In this document: one piece after another, positions 37,801 to 42,675 of the stretch
Layout of the letters: every line of letters begins with the position of its first letter
Numbering within the stretch: the first letter of the stretch is position 1
Source: Pirellulaceae bacterium
GTDB lineage: Bacteria > Planctomycetota > Planctomycetia > Pirellulales > Pirellulaceae
Assembly: GCA_024102795.1 (NCBI GenBank)
Contig: JAGFJK010000002.1
Coordinates: forward strand, 1 to 45,958
Direction: 5' to 3'
Length of the DNA: 45,958 nt
Notes under the pieces: generated by a model
Told to the model about the DNA's origin: nothing
Database searches by the model: none
Seen by the model: only the letters and a program-made list of their open reading frames with translations
Program-made: the position numbers and the translations under genes

Positions 37801-38823
37801 CTGGGCAACACGCCCGGCGGCGTCGGGCCGAACAGTTGGTCGACCAGCCTGACTCGATTCCGCTTCGGCTTCATCGGCCAGCGGGAACGCCCGCTGTCGG
37901 CCGACTTCGACGCCGACGGCTACGACGATATTGGCCTCTGGGTGCCCGACCGGGCCGGCGCCGTGCCGGAGGAGAGCGCCGAGTGGTACATCCTGGTCTC
38001 CGGCGGCCAGTCCGTGCTGAACCGGATCGAGATCGATCCGCTGTCGGGCGAACGGAAGATCGAATTCGTGCCGGATCCGTTTGGCGACGACATCTACGCC
38101 AAGTTCGGCGACGACTTCGCCAAGCCGGTGGTCGGCAACTTCGATCCGCCCACGAATCCGGGCGGCACGGAGGAACAGTACATCCACCAGAATCCGGACA
38201 ACCGCTTCGACGTCAACGACGACGGACTGGTGAGCCCGGCGGACGTGCTGTCCGGGGTCAACAAGATCAACACGGCCGGTTCACGGCCGCTGAACTTCCC
38301 CAATACGCTGGCCCCGTTCTTCGACGTCAGCGGCGACGGAATGCACTCGCCGGCCGACCCGCTGGCCGTGATCAACTACCTGAACGCCCGCGCCGGTAGC
38401 GGCGAGGGCGAAGCCGCCTTCGGCAGCCAGGTGGTGATGGCTCAGGACAACGACCACGCTCTGGTCCTGCGAGCCACGACGATCGAACCGGCCAGCGACA
38501 GCCCGGCGGCTCAACCCGCCGCCGACGCGCCCGCGGGCGAGCTGCCACTGGACCTGAGCCGGCTGGAACGCCGTTCGGTTCTGGTGACTGCCACCAGCCT
38601 GCGGGCTGCCTCCGCCGACGCCACGGCAACGCAGTTGCCTGTTCGTTCCGGCCTGGTTGCCAACCTGGCTCCGCCAGCGGCCGCAGAGTTGCTGGACATG
38701 GCCAATCTGGTGAAGGACGATTCGCACCTGGATGCCATCCTGAACGACCTGGCGCTGGACGTCAGCTCCGCGCCCCGCTCGGCCGCGATCGACGACGAAA
38801 TCTTCGGCCGACTGGGCGAATGA
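22873..38823 (+). CDS. giant (5316-aa) LEPR-XLL surface protein: S8/S53-like protease domain, repeats, RTX, Ig-like, CHRD, dockerin
   Basis: A GTG start follows GAAGGA. Residues 1-52 are a very basic leader with the planctomycete LEPR-XLL motif (VEHLEARQLLA, 41-51), a putative export signal. Residues 190-590 form a subtilase/sedolisin-fold peptidase: Asp201 (VISDTAD), Glu236 (DEGRAML) where subtilisins have His, Asp283-Asp284 (IIVDD), SSAGN, and Ser538 (GTSAAAP). Residues 600-3590 are diverged Asn/Asp/Gly/Thr-rich repeats (GLGGxDxxxV, DGGDPTASDTV). RTX-type GGxGxDxxx nonapeptides occur near 2650-2720 and 2900-2960. A PPC-like domain lies near 3595-3715, Ig-like repeats near 3720-4770, and a CHRD domain inside one of them (4064-4183). 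FG-GAP/VCBS-like segments follow (4770-5045), then a dockerin-type pair of Ca loops (FDVNDDGLVSPADVL, FDVSGDGMHSPADPL; 5106-5175) and a 140-residue tail. It is probably a secreted adhesive or cell-cover protein. Confidence 0.93.
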   Translation: MTYRNAPQRQPRRKNATFRAGRQRRIGRQELRSESRRRLRVEHLEARQLLATLGGMHDLVGSDLAGIYNEYLTASTGGESNSGGATFVSERANDFLFDGGSVFVEVRTTGEFDSLLGTLQAAGFRSLNQSREHAAVDGFLPITEVGTVAADPAIYVYPVWQDGTNAQGSEANEAEQTLLADFAKQIFGIDGTGVTVGVISDTADSVGGGLADSVATGDLPAGVTVIRPDQSPGIDEGRAMLELVYDIAEGAALQFASGQPFSDLAIGTAIDALRLAGSDIIVDDLISIRNQPWFQDGIASQAVTAAFNAGIPYFSSAGNRGTGGFETPTNFSNDTVFGINGDFQDFDLGGGTDYTHTISLSPGNNTIYFQYDQPLGGVTSDLDIRVYDMGGTLIDDGLDFNTTTQRPWENVSVFNPGPGLMNVQLTVQLFSGAAPTRFKWINIGGSPNGPVEHVGQPGTFVTGHEPGHSGSANAIAVGAANFATPTTPEGFTSVGPTSRSLTPGGAAMPLQIIQNPNLTAHDGVSTSVPGFGSFFGTSAAAPNAAAIAALLLDINPSLTPTQVANILATTATDIGAPGFDFVTGAGVVNGVRAVLAANNGVLELNGTAGNDEIEIQVNGGNNTLLDVIYNGVTLGQIPRADITSIEVYGLGGTDTFRVDFGNGDPVPAGGIDYFGGESAGDNDSLEVIGYNVGTVTVTHTGPESGVVLIGGAAPIDFFETEPLLLGGTAANLIINLPAVSNPDAVLADDLGGVPGVSELRGSTFEDTTFTNPGTSLTVNAFGGADSITMLTLDAGYAATTNINTDGGIDQVMIADTPANTTTNVDTGAGVPGDLLVVGALPGSGGTIATTFAQFNTGQGTLDFLGANSIINYDDGGGVGELYVDDSADATADNVTITSSSITGASPATINYVGPNVNIVQFAAGTASDTLNITSTGADDFSGGRTTVFGNVGNDVFAIAADMLSGRNTFNGDGGNDTFNVNLPAGTTVGQNDVGYSPFADLIINGDSPASDNANRDRVNINLVAGDATVRNVGIDYSTTGGTAGITGLGAGTFTVNTTETVVYTGGTDNNDILTVTGSTNGGEVLSVTPISATEANVFLNGNPMLTVPPGTSNNNNPGVAGGAAGPDLSLRGLAQATGLTIAGGGGAGDRIVVNAPTETGTGVGFAGNPAAGLNSTVRAANAAFDNITINQNSVAITNFSAGGAGTALVQTNIGAGFGTIAGQATVTVNTGDEAGVRPAAFGAGNGAGLVADDVTATLSTLFRFQINAGLPLPPGAAPLTGDRLNLVTPGDVNIYSDAADPPNVSISSDVGGTPTQPVTSNNVELLLVTSGSGVVNILGDNNNTATQNDAIVVLGQDVDQALPGGDLFGDNEFQLLIGGDNTQSLLNRAPVSVRNVLQLNISSFNGDDDIVIDPFANTTTRWEVVTNVDSGAGDDDVTYGNVIRNVYVDNEPDGSQAAMSENVTVTPTLIPGAGEIAVPGVATIHFQNTEDLSFLLNNATAGDTDTLTIRGTDSNLSDIFTIRPDAAGNDAEPLVDLDIGAALTQILQIENVALVAPGGAQFFITAMNFEGLGGSDTFNLLPSANGTVLNIDGGNPTFNPLSGDVIVVPAPADPTNQVSWQAGATNDSGTIVSTLAGTARAAVNFSHVEGITVDNGGAITIVGTNGDNDITVNGTAADAFTAAIDGGPTVQFNAVTSLQINGLGGDDDIDLTVGPLAITSIDIDGGDPTASDTVLVNGTPGQDNVSYTPTGADSGSVTGLGSPINLTATEHLIYNGLGGGDALTIFGDGLDAVFGSGDTFVHTPGLFRDAGRIDLNAAPIVGPIVQMLGLSYEQLGAVPFAGAPVVNFVGDPVGFFPTPDQLIVRGTDNSDDFDVSPLAANASGVNLTTAVGQHVPLATVDFEFLTLVGLDGDDVFNVNAGHEFQTIDIEGGDPSASDELFLFGAPNTAEAVGFRPSTVVPSITRITGLGGTISTTDVERIRYDAPDNNDSVTIDPGFGNQTVRVDSATDFSDRIVSSSLPEIGITQAPSVVHIAPNPASAASTEVTFATNDLWRISDNTTYQTSLRAQDTLVIEGNAAANQYTVINPAVGAVQITDVSPGVGVVVLETGALGGPASLVINTLGGDDIVAVVNNAAGGPVTIPVTYHGEDGNDLLQVISNAASTGTTYSPGPAADSGHIAQSGGVNVFFTGLEPVQILGAGAADSLTVNGTPADNAINYTQGPGGGILAGNTGLVTVDNFESVEFNNFGTLNINGLAGSDTINLNNPVTPVALNAINVDGGDPTASDTVVVNVATAAVISDLTADGATITRTGESTVFVTNAESLMIVGDGSANLTIQGTGGSDTIVHTPGSAIDAGAVRVDNLLPISYQNLGAGSTLTVDGLVGNDTLVANGTSSSDQFDVEDTTGTVTLTSSLGSHLALQQGNVETLTLDGLDGDDNFTINADQPYNVISVLGGGPGASDVLQVNDVFGAADTFIVNPGFDNGQGTVTVNALPVAYLGVEHVLLQASSDAGDALTVNDDLADNAWTVLAGPIFGDRVQIDQRESVDFTGFDTVDLENDFGTDVFNIYPTNLTGFTGSFTVTGATPDDVLNLFGTPAGDAITSAAADVTVNGVTITAGTGLALTAIHGLEGDDNINLSAFTQTALHILGGDGDDTVIGSNQVNVGDLIDGGAGDDALNGGAGDDTLHGGDGNDVIIGGAGNDVGYGGAGNDRFGDPAIADPTANDGGNDQFFGGDGSDTLVWDPGDGSDLFEGGEGADVMIFNGSGGAEVFTFNAVGTRLEFLRSLGAIDMDLADVEQINLNANAGVDSVVVNDLFDTDVQFVSLNLGTDASTDSVTINGRPTDDSLMLTSPAAGQLLLTGLTYTVSLATTEPADLLTLNGNTGDDQITAAPGAEAIMTTTLNGGLGDDQLTGNVLNINGNEGNDTLVGGPGNQTFDGGPGDDTFVGNGGTDNVGGGLGSSVGDTILLSGTTGADIFNLSLSATGQLIATVNGLTTTYANLIGGPIATSGVEQILVQGLAGDDTLTVDSTNGAIPIPINYEGGNNADFLTLTGGVATSNTYQVGPGVGEGTSTIVIGGVTQVVRFSNLEPVLDLVGGPLAVYGTNADNAINYTQGGVAANGLVSVDGFETIEFSNKTTLSINALAGSDTINLHNPATPTGLTAITVNGGDPTASDTVIVNGTAGQDTVTIDQLTVAGARVTGLGPVINIAAAEHLTYNGQGGNDNLIYTLPAGGHTSRFTPGDTSDSAGIVSYQNGGTGALIPFDYTNVGAFLNSVTFTNVSGTRTNNLIVDGTQTADRFTLVGGTVRMTDNLSTPRIVALMTPGVAFLELNGLEGDDDFNLSAPLPFTQVFIEGGGPSASDSVSVTGDGGSAVNATIGNLDGSASLTGGGLGSVSIREVEVLNVSSLNQNLNVSTTTAPDVLHVTPTGTNAARFQANGVSPVLSALGIATLNVNLGGGSDQLVVHGTEAGETIAVTGALVTVGTFETVNYAAAESVTVNGGSGSDTFNVTPSAVPYLINGGNPIGILQQPVGDVLNLIAGAAFTYLPGPEPDSGTWQVAGQAPVSFDEIELLQVNGVNYILPDQFDQPDVIFPGNNSIATATVLGSLPQVTIRDLTLHRTGVGAFDIDEDFFKITAHSTGKLIINAYFVDADGDVDIQLQDAAGNIIAISQSVSDDEQIIVPVVSQQMYFLRVYSADGIANIYDLEIENFAAPVPSTVVLDPNDDSGMMNNDLVTYYDDARVYVIADLQDFADMGIDILTPTEIANGEPGAAVEVFANGSSVGFATQVGALNTLFSFNFDPTGVANGSWSQLIPINGGTAVAPANQGYFNIVTAAVRIFDGQANQATGRTTMSASEDVHFDPNAPDVALATIDLLNASDSGHTVGDNITNISQPAFAGVAEENTKIRLFANGELVGQSVVNSDRSNGSVAPFNNDGLGIWEITVEPLVDGDYDITIELEDVAGNVSPRSPVLLTITVDTLDPQRPTIDLVGVDVVDNDKLGVAPIPSDTGLDTMDNNTRGFARDPVAGTAQVQVRVSAEPGGIVVIKDGENPIDTFEMPSMITTTFALSGAQEVPPNGSPATGTATITLDTHTGDFTWDVSYTPLQGVFTVAHFHGPAPQGLNAPVEVPITATVNPVTRTAVGAAVLSAEQITDLLAGQWYLNIHTNLFPGGEIRGQVLYSPANDFVFRTLTLDEDPHPLSVEVFDWAGNRSAQSEELLVTIDITPPPAPTTPDLLASSDTGMVSTDNVTSINTPAFLGTGEANGKVTIFARNTATNITQIVGQGLIGSDESDLVLDNEIGVWEVTIEPLADGVYEITADVEDKYGNIGVASTALTIEIDTQAPNTPYLDLIAASDTGRHDEDNVTNDNTLTFTMATLDRTARPTEFSHIFATNFKFRIFVRPEAAATGVTGQELLIYDSAVDATIPPANIANGLTSLDFLERVMQQLPDGYHNFKLEVEDRAGNISEDYLLDIVIDTQAFLGDANLHPDSDSGVWGFPATLADRITEDSVPSFFGVAEANNVVTVAIDGIPSGTAVAVPLDGNDAFQPQDPPYQGVEGNWRIDTIRNLADGLHSAVFTFEDLAGNRVSTAPLQFFIDTEGPRIENVTFGEISVDGAVSFDGVTSLFEPKPSGGPDPLVHSIVVHYSDGPNRVNPFLYDPVFQALALEEGNYSVVGDANGNIPIVDVNLISVFTGPGRATAAYELVFGVPLPDDRFTVTVSDSIKDVAGNALDGESNAAAPFDGNDVPNNTPPVFPTGDGEHGGEFVARFTIDSRAELGVWGAGSVWVDTNGNSIFDPENADYVNRDIIYTMGITSDDVFAGNFSGPGPDGIFGTQDDRNPAFIAGDAIADGFDKLAAWGDVGVAGQATFNFRWLIDLDNDGRPDLVSDDPNLVDGYPVAGNFDGVALNGDEVGLFSGGGLTGGGTWYFDTNHDYLLDTSVTIPGMIGLPIVGDFNNDGVDDLGVWSNDFFSISLGNTPGGVGPNSWSTSLTRFRFGFIGQRERPLSADFDADGYDDIGLWVPDRAGAVPEESAEWYILVSGGQSVLNRIEIDPLSGERKIEFVPDPFGDDIYAKFGDDFAKPVVGNFDPPTNPGGTEEQYIHQNPDNRFDVNDDGLVSPADVLSGVNKINTAGSRPLNFPNTLAPFFDVSGDGMHSPADPLAVINYLNARAGSGEGEAAFGSQVVMAQDNDHALVLRATTIEPASDSPAAQPAADAPAGELPLDLSRLERRSVLVTATSLRAASADATATQLPVRSGLVANLAPPAAAELLDMANLVKDDSHLDAILNDLALDVSSAPRSAAIDDEIFGRLGE
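28020..32450 (+). repeat. diverged internal duplications in the giant gene
   Basis: A block near 29470-29760 reads ...NGTPADNAINYTQ...LINxLAGSDTINL.NPxTP...DGGDPTASDTV. It recurs near 32160-32440 with about the same order (NADNAINYTQ, FETIEF, ALAGSDTINLHNPATP, NGGDPTASDTV). A partial third copy lies near 28030-28240 (DGGDPTASDTV, NGTPGQDNV, TATEHLIYNG). These are old segmental duplications within one reading frame. Confidence 0.8.
30820..31030 (+). repeat. RTX-type calcium-binding nonapeptide repeats in the giant protein
   Basis: Consecutive GGxGxDxxx units (GGDGDDTVI, GGAGDDALN, GGAGDDTLH, GGDGNDVII, GGAGNDVGY, GGAGNDRFG) would form a Ca2+-dependent parallel beta roll. In RTX proteins such repeats fold only after secretion, where Ca2+ is high. 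A weaker set lies at about 31580-31755. Confidence 0.9.
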
Positions 38824-38857
38824 TCTCTTGATCAACGTCGGCTGATCTGTTGAACTC

Positions 38858-38898
38858 AAGCGTGCCCGGACATGATGTCCGGGCACGCTTCTTTATTT
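38858..38898 (+). terminator. rho-independent terminator of the giant gene
   Basis: A perfect 15-bp stem (AAGCGTGCCCGGACA / TGTCCGGGCACGCTT, loop TGA, 38858-38890) is followed by CTTTATTT. It lies 35 bp after the stop codon and is the clearest intrinsic terminator in the window. Confidence 0.88.
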
Positions 38899-38925
38899 AT
38901 CAGTTGTCAGTTATCAGTTGTCAGT
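38898..38925. repeat. heptamer tandem array, inverted orientation
   Basis: CAGTTGT/CAGTTAT heptamers, about four units. This is the reverse complement of the array at 39046-39077. Together the two could pair across about 120 bp. No gene lies between them. Confidence 0.85.
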
Positions 38926-39045
38926 AAAAGGTGGGTGGTGTTGACATCCCGTGCCGCGAGCTTGACGGGCCGGAGGCTCATCGCCGCCGAAGAACTGACG
39001 TCCTAAATGTCCATCACCACCAGGCTGACAAGCCCAGCACCCTCT

Positions 39046-39077
39046 TACTGATAACTGACAACTGATAACTGACAACT
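39046..39077. repeat. heptamer tandem array (ACTGATA-ACTGACA)
   Basis: Alternating ACTGATA and ACTGACA units, about 4.5 in number, ending 19 bp before the GTG start of the aldo/keto reductase. This array is the inverted partner of 38898-38925 and is the same type as 21112-21153. Confidence 0.85.
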
Positions 39078-39096
39078 CTCAATCGGAGCGCTCGAC

Positions 39097-40098
39097 GTGC
39101 AGTATCGCAAACTGGGAACGACCGGCGTCAACGTCTCTCGCCTCTGCCTCGGCACCATGATGTTCGGCGGCCCGACGGACGAGACGGAGTCGGTGCGGAT
39201 CATGCATCGGGCGCTGGACGAGGGGATCAATTTCCTCGACACGGCCAACATGTATAACGCGGGGCAATCGGAAGTGGTTGTCGGCAGGGCGCTGGCCGGT
39301 CGGCGGCACGAAGTGGTGTTGGCGACCAAGGGCGGAGCGCCCGTGGGGGAAGGTCCGCTGGAGCGCGGCGCCAGCCGCCGGCATCTGACGTGGCAACTGG
39401 AGGCCAGTCTGCGGCGGCTCGGCACCGACCACATCGATCTGTACTACATTCACGTGCCGGATTACGAGACGCCGATCGAGGAGTCGCTGCGGGCGCTGGA
39501 CGACTTCGTGCGGCAGGGCAAGGTGCTTTACATCGGCTGTTCCAACTTCCGCGCCTGGCGCGTCTGCGAGGCGCTGTGGGCCAGCGACCGGCGGCAGCTT
39601 GCGCGCTTCGCCTGCGTGCAGCCGTTGTACAACCTGGTCAACCGCGACATCGAGGTGGAACTGCTGCCGCTGTGCGAGGCCCACGGACTGGGCGTGGTCA
39701 GCTACAGTCCGTTGGCCCGCGGCATTTTGACTGGCAAGTACGCTCCGGGCAGCGATTTTCCGGAGGGCAGCCGCGCCGCCCGCAACGATCGCCGCATGCA
39801 GCAGGCCGAGCTGCGCGAGGAGAGCATCCGCATCGCGTCCGAGATCGCGGCCCATTGCCAGCAGCGAGGAATTGTCCCGTCGCAATTCGCGGCTGCCTGG
39901 TGTCTGGCGAACCGGCGCATCACGTCGATCATCCTGGGCCCCAGGACGATGGAACAGTTCAGCGACAACCTGGGCTGCCTGGATGTGCCGATCGGCCCGG
40001 ACGACGAAGCGTTGGTCGACCGGCTGGTGCCCCCCGGCGAACACTCCGGCAAGGGGTTCCCGGATCCGGCGTACCCGGTCACGGGACGCGGTTCATAA
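39097..40098 (+). CDS. aldo/keto reductase
   Basis: A 333-residue NADPH-dependent aldo/keto reductase of the YhdN/Tas-like (AKR11/12) group. Features are MQYRKLGTTGVNVSRLCLGTM, the catalytic Asp and Tyr in FLDTANMYNAGQSE, Lys in VVLATKGG, and His in DLYYIHVPDYETPIEESL. Further on are YIGCSNFRAWRVCEA, VVSYSPLARGILTGKY and the cofactor-site region SIILGPRTMEQFSDNLG. It reduces aldehydes or ketones, and the physiological substrate is unknown. The start is GTG with CGGAGCG upstream. The 3' end overlaps the convergent kinase gene by 6 bp. The heptamer arrays lie in its upstream region, where a promoter would be expected. Confidence 0.92.
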   Translation: MQYRKLGTTGVNVSRLCLGTMMFGGPTDETESVRIMHRALDEGINFLDTANMYNAGQSEVVVGRALAGRRHEVVLATKGGAPVGEGPLERGASRRHLTWQLEASLRRLGTDHIDLYYIHVPDYETPIEESLRALDDFVRQGKVLYIGCSNFRAWRVCEALWASDRRQLARFACVQPLYNLVNRDIEVELLPLCEAHGLGVVSYSPLARGILTGKYAPGSDFPEGSRAARNDRRMQQAELREESIRIASEIAAHCQQRGIVPSQFAAAWCLANRRITSIILGPRTMEQFSDNLGCLDVPIGPDDEALVDRLVPPGEHSGKGFPDPAYPVTGRGS

Positions 40099-41229
40099 GA
40101 CGGTCGGGCGTAGTTTCCCGGAAATTGGCCGATCACCCTGGGTCGGGAGCGGCTCGGTGGCACACTGCAGCGCGGTGTCGCCCGCTTGCGATTCGGGCTC
40201 CAGATCGAGCACAAAGTCCACCTGGTCGCTCGCCTCGGACCGGTCAAGGGCGGCAACCAGATCACGGCAAGACGGGAACCGGCGAGCGGGATCCTTGCTG
40301 AGCGCTCGAGCCACCGCGTCGCGGTCGGCCGGCGAGAGGTCCGACAGGTCGGGTTCGGCGTGCCAATGCTGCCGCGCCAGTTCACTCAGCGACTCTCCGC
40401 GGAACGGCATGCGGCCGGTAAGCAACTGTTGAAAGACAATCGCCAGACTGTATTGATCGCTGTGCCGGTGCGGCGAGCCGGCGAACAGTTCCGGGGCGGC
40501 GTAAAGCGGCGTCAGGCCGCCCGGATGCGTCGGTTCGGGCGCCGTGATCGACCGCACCAGGCCGAAGTCGCCCAGTTTGGCGCGGCCGGCGAGCAGCAGG
40601 AGGTTTTCGGGCTTCACGTCCAGGTGCTGCAAGCCGTGGTCGTCGGCCATGTAATCCAGCGCCTCGGCCGCGTCCCGTAGCCGGTCCAACAGTTGCCGCC
40701 GCGGTTGGCCGCGGCGCCCCTGGCGGCGAGCACGTTCGTGGCAGCTTCGCAGACTCTCGTCGGCCAGTTCGGTCACGACCAGCAATTGCAGGCCCACCCA
40801 TTCGATCCGTTCCAGCGACAACAGGAACGGATGCCGCACCCGTTGCATGCGTTCCAGGGCCGCGAACTCCTCGTCCGCCCGCCGCCAGCCGGCCCGGTTG
40901 CGAACGATCTTGATCGCCTTCGGCAGGTCGCCTGGAGCCTCCGCTGCCCAGACTTCGCTGGTGCTGCCCGCGCTAATGCGGTGCGTCAGGCGGTAGCCTG
41001 AAATCAGCTCACAGCCAGCCAGTTGAAGCGAGGGCACGCAAGGGTCGCCTGGAAAGGGCCGCCGGCGGATCGCCAACGTTACGGATGCGCCCGAATTCAC
41101 GGAGCAGCCGGAAGTCGCGGAGCAGCCGGAAGTCGCGGAGCAGCCGGAAGTCACGGAGCAGCCGGAAGTCACGGAGCAGCCGGGCCGGTTTGCCGGTGTC
41201 CGGATGCCGGCGTCAGAAAAACATAGCAC
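40093..41229 (-). CDS. Hanks-type Ser/Thr protein kinase
   Basis: A kinase of up to 378 residues (PknB-like). Features are a degenerate glycine loop ISAGSTSEVWAAE, the ATP lysine in KAIKIV, the catalytic loop LQHLDVKPENLL (HLD instead of HRD, so a non-RD kinase), KLGDFGLV (DFG), YAAPELF (APE), and SDQYSLAIVFQQLLTGRMPF. No C-terminal membrane segment or PASTA domain is seen, so the kinase may be soluble. The first 60 residues would include five SGCSVT/SGCSAT repeats from an 18-bp tandem array. A GTG at 41037 just before SLQLAGCELISGYRL is an alternative start that would leave the array as 5' untranslated DNA. Neither start has a good ribosome site. It is divergent from the LRR gene. Confidence 0.85.
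   Translation of the reverse strand: MLCFSDAGIRTPANRPGCSVTSGCSVTSGCSATSGCSATSGCSVNSGASVTLAIRRRPFPGDPCVPSLQLAGCELISGYRLTHRISAGSTSEVWAAEAPGDLPKAIKIVRNRAGWRRADEEFAALERMQRVRHPFLLSLERIEWVGLQLLVVTELADESLRSCHERARRQGRRGQPRRQLLDRLRDAAEALDYMADDHGLQHLDVKPENLLLLAGRAKLGDFGLVRSITAPEPTHPGGLTPLYAAPELFAGSPHRHSDQYSLAIVFQQLLTGRMPFRGESLSELARQHWHAEPDLSDLSPADRDAVARALSKDPARRFPSCRDLVAALDRSEASDQVDFVLDLEPESQAGDTALQCATEPLPTQGDRPISGKLRPTVL
41101..41188 (-). repeat. 18-bp tandem repeat (about 4.9 units)
   Basis: Units at 41101, 41119, 41137, 41155 and 41173 (partial) read GGAGCAGCCGGAAGTCGC or GGAGCAGCCGGAAGTCAC on the plus strand. On the minus strand they encode SGCSVT/SGCSAT if the longer kinase start is used. The unit length keeps the frame whatever the copy number. 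Confidence 0.9.
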
Positions 41230-41239
41230 TCGCGGACCC

Positions 41240-41269
41240 TTGAAAGGACAATTCGGGAGAATTTACCAT
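41240..41269 (+). promoter_or_regulatory. possible sigma-70-type promoter for the LRR gene
   Basis: TTGAAA (41240-41245) and TACCAT (41264-41269) are 18 bp apart in an AT-richer patch, 53 bp before the LRR start codon. The match is partial, and planctomycete promoters are poorly defined. Confidence 0.25.
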
Positions 41270-41321
41270 ACAAGGCAGGATCACAGCCTGACATTTCCCG
41301 CCAATGCAAAGGAGCGACACG

Positions 41322-42431
41322 ATGAGAACCGGTGGTTGGCCGACAGGCGTCCTGAGTGGTCTGGTGTTGCTGGCTCTGGCAGCCGACGCCTGGGGGCAAG
41401 CGGAACAACCGCAACCGGCCGCCGCGACAACGGGCGCCGAGGGCCAGGCGGCGCCGGATGAAGCAGCGAAAGCGGCGGAAGAGGCGGCGAAAGCCGCGGA
41501 GGAAGCGGCCCAGGAGCGGCAGAAGGCCGCTCGGCGAGCGCAGCGCGAACTCACCCTGGAACAGTTACAGCGGCTGGGAGCCCGCGAGCGCATCGACTGG
41601 GATGCGGCGGATCGACCGGTCGTGGCGATGCAACTGGTCGGACCACGCGTGACGGACGCCGCGCTCCCCTTGCTCTGGCCACTGGAGTCCCTGGCATCGC
41701 TGGACCTCAGCTTCAGCCAGGTTACCGACCAGGGGCTCGCCCAGTTGAAAGGCCTGCCGGCACTCACGCATTTGCGGCTGTACGGGGTCGCTGTCACCGA
41801 CGACGGCATGAAGCAACTGGCCGCGCTGCCGCAGCTTGAGTCGCTGGTCCTGCACGGCACGGGGATCACCGCCGCCGGTCTGGAGCGTCTGCAGAAACTC
41901 GCGGCACTGCGGGAGCTGGACCTGTACGGCCTGAAGATCAACGACGCCGGCCTGGAGAAGCTCAAGCCGCTCGCCAACCTCAAGTCGCTGGACATTTCCG
42001 CCACCGCGGTCACCGACGCTGGTCTGGCGCATCTGGCGGCGATGAAGAACCTGGAGTCGCTGCGTCTGCGGCACCTGCCGCTGACCGACGCGGGCTTGGC
42101 GCATCTCAAGGACCTCACACAGTTGCAGCAGCTTGAACTGACGGGCGCCCAAGTCACCGACGCCGGACTGGTCCACCTGTCGGCCATGTCGCAGCTCAAC
42201 CGGCTGGACCTTTCCCTGACCCAGGTGACCGATGCCGGCATGGTCCACCTGGCGACGCTGGCAGGTCTCCAGGAATTACAGCTTCAAGGCTCCGCGGTGA
42301 CCGCTGCGGGTCTGGAACCGCTGAAGCAGCTTGGCAGTCTGCAGCGTCTGGATCTGCGCGACACCAAGGTCAGCGACGACGCCGTCGCCGCTTTGAAGAC
42401 CGCTCGGCCTGAACTGTGGATCACGCGCTGA
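41322..42431 (+). CDS. secreted leucine-rich-repeat protein
   Basis: A 369-residue protein. The start is the ATG with AAAGGAG 7 bp upstream; an ATG 18 bp earlier lacks a ribosome site. Residues 1-26 are a signal peptide (VLSGLVLLALAADAWGQ). Residues 45-75 form a short charged coiled coil (EEAAKAAEEAAQERQKAAR). About eleven LRRs of 24 residues follow, with consensus VTDAGLxHLxxLxxLxxLxLxxT, the planctomycete form related to cysteine-containing F-box-type LRRs. Such domains bind proteins, probably in the periplasm. It is divergent from the kinase and may share regulation with it, but no functional link is proven. Confidence 0.92.
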   Translation: MRTGGWPTGVLSGLVLLALAADAWGQAEQPQPAAATTGAEGQAAPDEAAKAAEEAAKAAEEAAQERQKAARRAQRELTLEQLQRLGARERIDWDAADRPVVAMQLVGPRVTDAALPLLWPLESLASLDLSFSQVTDQGLAQLKGLPALTHLRLYGVAVTDDGMKQLAALPQLESLVLHGTGITAAGLERLQKLAALRELDLYGLKINDAGLEKLKPLANLKSLDISATAVTDAGLAHLAAMKNLESLRLRHLPLTDAGLAHLKDLTQLQQLELTGAQVTDAGLVHLSAMSQLNRLDLSLTQVTDAGMVHLATLAGLQELQLQGSAVTAAGLEPLKQLGSLQRLDLRDTKVSDDAVAALKTARPELWITR

Positions 42432-42457
42432 GCGGGCGGGGTGCCGTGGGCAAGTCA

Positions 42458-42547
42458 CTACCGGTTGCCGTACAGCACGTAACCGGCGGCGGCCACCAGC
42501 ACCAGGCACACGAACGTAATCAGCAAGACGCCCAGTAAAGCTTCCAT
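42458..42547 (-). CDS. 29-residue single-span membrane peptide
   Basis: Read on the minus strand, ATG at 42547 to TAG at 42458 gives MEALLGVLLITFVCLVLVAAAGYVLYGNR. This is one hydrophobic helix of about 22 residues with a short polar end (YGNR), the normal form of small bacterial membrane proteins. A GGGGA run lies about 12 bp upstream of the ATG, which is a poor ribosome site. It sits between the LRR gene and the alpha/beta hydrolase and follows the hydrolase on the same strand, so it may be in that transcript. I have no family assignment. Confidence 0.5.
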   Translation of the reverse strand: MEALLGVLLITFVCLVLVAAAGYVLYGNR

Positions 42548-42675
42548 AGGTCTGGTTCCCCGTGATCAAACAACCTTCGCGGTGCTGCCCGACAAGGCTC
42601 AAAATATAGCGAATTCCGCCCCGCTTCACTGCGGGCACCGGGTGTATCTGGCACACTTTGGCCCGGCGTGGACCT

